Below, piece by piece: positions 61,731-64,000 of a DNA stretch of 64,000 nt (position 1 is its first letter; each line of letters begins with the position of its first letter). The DNA lies in contig CAVXNJ010000003.1 of the NCBI GenBank assembly GCA_963763135.1, positions 372,001-436,000 of the forward strand, in the 5' to 3' direction. The notes under the pieces were generated by a model. That model did no database searches. It had not been told where the DNA came from and worked only from the letters and a program-made list of their open reading frames with translations. Position numbers and translations under genes: made by a program. This DNA comes from JANMZO01 sp963763135 (lineage in GTDB: Bacteria > Actinomycetota > Acidimicrobiia > Acidimicrobiales > JANYDT01).

Positions 61731-63008
61731 TCATTCGGTTGCACGAATTTCGAACGAATCCCCGGTCTCTTGCACGCTTGGTGAGTCCCCCGCCCTCGCC
61801 GCCCGCACATCGGTCACCCTTGCCATAGGTGGGCCCTGGCGGGTCCACGACAGGAGTTCCTCGACCCGGTCCCGGGCTCCGGCCACGACAGCTTCCACGC
61901 GTCCGTCGCGTCGGTTTCGAACCCATCCGCTCACACCCAGTTCACGGGCCCGATGTTGCATCGATTGCCGAAAACCGACATCTTGCACGCGCCCCGATAT
62001 GAACAGGTGCTGAACGGTCTTGAGCGTGGCATTTCCGGTTCGTCGGATGCGTCCGGGCAGGCGCCGGGTCACGCTCGCCAAGGCTTCATCGAAGACCGGC
62101 CAATACGTTTCCGCGTCCTTCGTCGAGGCCGAATGGTCCAGCGCAACAGTATGCACACTTACGTTAGGCAGTGTCGATGCGAGTTGCCGTTGACGAGTCG
62201 GCCCGATGATCGTGTCATTGGTCGTGATGACGACAGCGACCGGCATCGTGAGTTCCCCGAGCCACGTTTCCGATCTGAACTGTCCGACCGCGTGTCCGGC
62301 TTTCGCCACGAGGCTGGCATCGTGGAGCTTTGTCTCCGATTCCATCCAGCCGCTCAGTTCAGCGGCTTCGGGACCCCCAACCGCCCGGAGTCGGCCAGGC
62401 ATCCGGTCCCGAAGAAACTTCGGCAAGGTATCGAGCGCCCGGACGGTAGTGCCGAGCACTCCTTCAAAAAGCAGGCGATCAGTTCGGGTTTCGTTGAATA
62501 CTGCCGCAGTGGAACACAGCACCATACCGGCTACCCGGGTCGGGTGACGATGAGCGACAAGTTGGGCGATCGTGCCACCCATCGAGTACCCCACGACCAC
62601 GAACTCACTCCATCCCAGAGCGTCGGCCACGGCCACCACATCGTCGGCGCAGTCCTCGAGCGAGAACGACGACGGACGCAGACCTCGCCCGTGGCCGCGT
62701 TGGTCGAACGCGGCGAACCTATGACGCTGACCGATCCGATCGTAGAGCCGAAAGAAGTTCAGATCAGCGGTAACCGTCCAGCCGTGCACCAGGATGAGCG
62801 GCGGGCAGCGCCGGGCCTTTCTCTTGTCTGGGGGTCCGTCGTGGACCCGGACCGGAATCGATCCACGGCCGGGAAGTTCGAGTGTGACCAGGGGCGGGAG
62901 CGGTGGCGCGACGATCGGAGTCGTTCGTTTGCGCGTCGGTCGTGTCGGCACCACCGTTGCATTCTGATCGAATTTGGTGCGTTCTTGGTGCGTTCGACGT
63001 GTCATCAC
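61731..63008 (-). CDS. Alpha/beta hydrolase fused to a C-terminal acylphosphatase domain
   Basis: 425 residues. After a basic N-terminus, the hydrolase domain has HGW in PLILVHGWTVTADLNF, FAAFDQRGHGRGLRPSS, the nucleophile elbow VVGYSMGGTIAQLVAHRHPT, and TNDTIIGPTRQ with HTVALDHSAS for the acid/His. From about residue 335 a complete acylphosphatase follows: HLFISGRVQDVGFRQSMQHR, ARELGVSGWVRNRRDGRVEA, keeping the catalytic Arg and Asn, though the usual VQGV is VQDV. A fusion of these two is unusual and suggests action on acyl-phosphate or acyl-ester substrates. Upstream neighbour is the signal peptidase. Confidence 0.88.
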   Translation of the reverse strand: MMTRRTHQERTKFDQNATVVPTRPTRKRTTPIVAPPLPPLVTLELPGRGSIPVRVHDGPPDKRKARRCPPLILVHGWTVTADLNFFRLYDRIGQRHRFAAFDQRGHGRGLRPSSFSLEDCADDVVAVADALGWSEFVVVGYSMGGTIAQLVAHRHPTRVAGMVLCSTAAVFNETRTDRLLFEGVLGTTVRALDTLPKFLRDRMPGRLRAVGGPEAAELSGWMESETKLHDASLVAKAGHAVGQFRSETWLGELTMPVAVVITTNDTIIGPTRQRQLASTLPNVSVHTVALDHSASTKDAETYWPVFDEALASVTRRLPGRIRRTGNATLKTVQHLFISGRVQDVGFRQSMQHRARELGVSGWVRNRRDGRVEAVVAGARDRVEELLSWTRQGPPMARVTDVRAARAGDSPSVQETGDSFEIRATE

Positions 63009-63114
63009 TCACGAACCCCGGAATAGCGTCGCCAGGGGAGCGTTTCGGCCAACCGTGGTTTGACGTTCCGGGCGTCGATGACGCCATGAACGTAAACTCC
63101 CATGAACCGGCGTT

Positions 63115-63999
63115 TCACGGTGTCGCTGACTCACTGGCCTGAAGAACGGCGCTGATCAGATAGGGAGAACGTCGGAACCAAAGCGTGATCATGGCTCCGA
63201 AAGCCACCGCGAATCCGATCGGCGAATGAAGATAAACGAGGGCCCAACCGCCGTTGGGAATTCTCAGGATTTGTCGTCCTCGAATATCTTCTTTCGATAT
63301 ATACCAAGGGTCACTCGTTGGCCGATTGTCGCCTTTGACCTCAAACCGGCCGTCCGAAAGGACTCGGTTCACCCGATGAACGACATCAAGCTTTCGAAAT
63401 GGCTCCTCCGGCACGTTGTACGTCACCACGTCGCCAACCGAGTACGTGCCTGAGCGTCGAAGTATGACGAGGTCACCAGTGTGAAGGGTCGGCTCCATCG
63501 AGGTCCCGACCACGATCGTGAACGTGGTGCGACCGCCCCATTTTGCCGGGGCCAACGCGTACCAGGCGAGGAACACTATGGTCGCTGATACGAGAACTCG
63601 CAGCACGGTCCGACGAGCCGAGGGCACGGCATTTGATCGCACCGAACCCGTGAGGGATCCAACCGCCACCTGCGTGGCGACGGTCCGCGCTTTCGCCCAC
63701 TCGTTCGTCGACGGGGAGGTTCCGGCACCGGCCCGGCCGGTGTCGGGCACGGATCGAGGCACGGATCGAGGCACAGATCGAAGCGTGGATCCGAACACAG
63801 ATCCGAGGACGAGTTCGAGCGGGTCGACTCGAACTCCGCCACCTTTTGCGATCCAGACCCGATCCAGTGGCGGACTCTCAGCCCAAAACGCGATGCGGTC
63901 CAGGTCCGAGATCAGACCGTCTATGGCGGCTTCGAGAAGTTCGGCCCGATGTCGAGGAACGGGTCCCCGTTCCTCGATCAACTGCTCCAGCGTGGGGCT
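63115..63999 (-). CDS. Signal peptidase I, Ser-His (SipW/ER) type, 5' end beyond the window
   Basis: The frame is open to the right edge (codon ending at 63999), with an in-frame TTG at 63981, so the true start may lie outside. The catalytic Ser is in VVGTSMEPTLHTGDLVILRR; the second catalytic residue is His in LDVVHRVNRVLSDGRFEVKG instead of Lys, placing it in the SipW/S26B type. DNRPTSDPWYI follows. One helix (RVLVSATIVFLAWYALAP) lies before the Ser and one at the C-terminus. The N-terminal 115 residues are unlike the family and contain RSVPRSVPRSVP repeats. Substrates unknown. Confidence 0.85.
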   Translation of the reverse strand, partial: SPTLEQLIEERGPVPRHRAELLEAAIDGLISDLDRIAFWAESPPLDRVWIAKGGGVRVDPLELVLGSVFGSTLRSVPRSVPRSVPDTGRAGAGTSPSTNEWAKARTVATQVAVGSLTGSVRSNAVPSARRTVLRVLVSATIVFLAWYALAPAKWGGRTTFTIVVGTSMEPTLHTGDLVILRRSGTYSVGDVVTYNVPEEPFRKLDVVHRVNRVLSDGRFEVKGDNRPTSDPWYISKEDIRGRQILRIPNGGWALVYLHSPIGFAVAFGAMITLWFRRSPYLISAVLQASESATP

Positions 64000-64000
64000 G

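Overview
The window looks like the chromosome of a GC-rich actinobacterium, most probably of the class Acidimicrobiia (inference; no rRNA is present to fix the taxonomy). Supporting signs are many GTG starts and GTGA/ATGA gene overlaps, an F420-type (DUF385) nitroreductase, a 13E12/DUF222-HNH protein, an excalibur-domain protein, many acyl-CoA enzymes, and the actinobacterial order tlyA-nadK-recN-pyrG-nudix-xerD-(trpS)-scpA-scpB-rluB followed by tyrA-aroA-cmk.

Layout. 1-5.3 kb: TetR regulator and divergent F420-type enzyme, acyl-CoA dehydrogenase, secreted protein, GHMP sugar kinase converging on a HAD phosphatase. 5.37-8.08 kb: ABC-2 exporter (two permeases and an ATPase; the first permease is frameshifted). 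8.1-12.9 kb: Rieske oxygenase overlapping a glycosyltransferase, converging on an epimerase/DoxX/DUF2064 operon. 13.1-19 kb: enoyl-CoA hydratase plus histidine phosphatase, methyltransferase, SSB, acyl-CoA synthetase, MscS-like channel. 19.3-22.2 kb: ECF sigma operon, secreted protein, glycerophosphodiesterase. 22.3-23.7 kb: SAM-I riboswitch and metX. 24-31.3 kb: flippase-like membrane protein with a 53/54-bp repeat at its 5' end, acyl-CoA ligase, OmpA-like protein, TetR, nitroreductase, alpha/beta hydrolase.

31.3-50.1 kb is the conserved housekeeping backbone (rRNA methylation, NAD kinase, RecN repair, CTP synthase, XerD, Trp-tRNA synthetase, ScpAB condensin, pseudouridine synthase, aromatic amino acid synthesis, cytidylate kinase fused to an acyltransferase). 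A copper nitrite reductase cluster (YwiC-like protein, three-cupredoxin NirK, Rrf2 regulator) is inserted in it between xerD and trpS. 50.1-53.4 kb: HD protein, DUF222/HNH protein with a possible SOS promoter, secreted amidase.

53.4-58.2 kb is a probable integrated element: an intact tRNA-Arg(UCG) at the left end and a 41-bp copy of its 3' half at the right end bracket a Baeyer-Villiger-type monooxygenase and an MFS exporter, with no visible integrase. 58.5-64 kb: excalibur protein, SDR, serine hydrolase, DUF805 protein, an alpha/beta hydrolase fused to acylphosphatase, and a Ser-His type signal peptidase running off the right edge.

The most unexpected signals are: (1) a 32-bp element, 31/32 identical, in the leaders of two unrelated genes (metX and the monooxygenase), read in both as the same short peptide segment with its one difference synonymous; (2) a family of short tandem repeats at gene 3' ends, two of them built from the gene's own stop-codon region; (3) a 53/54-bp repeat that throws the start of a membrane protein out of frame. 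Three single-base frame breaks (about 5865, 24030 and 42328) occur, one in scpA, so sequence error must be excluded before any is read as biology.
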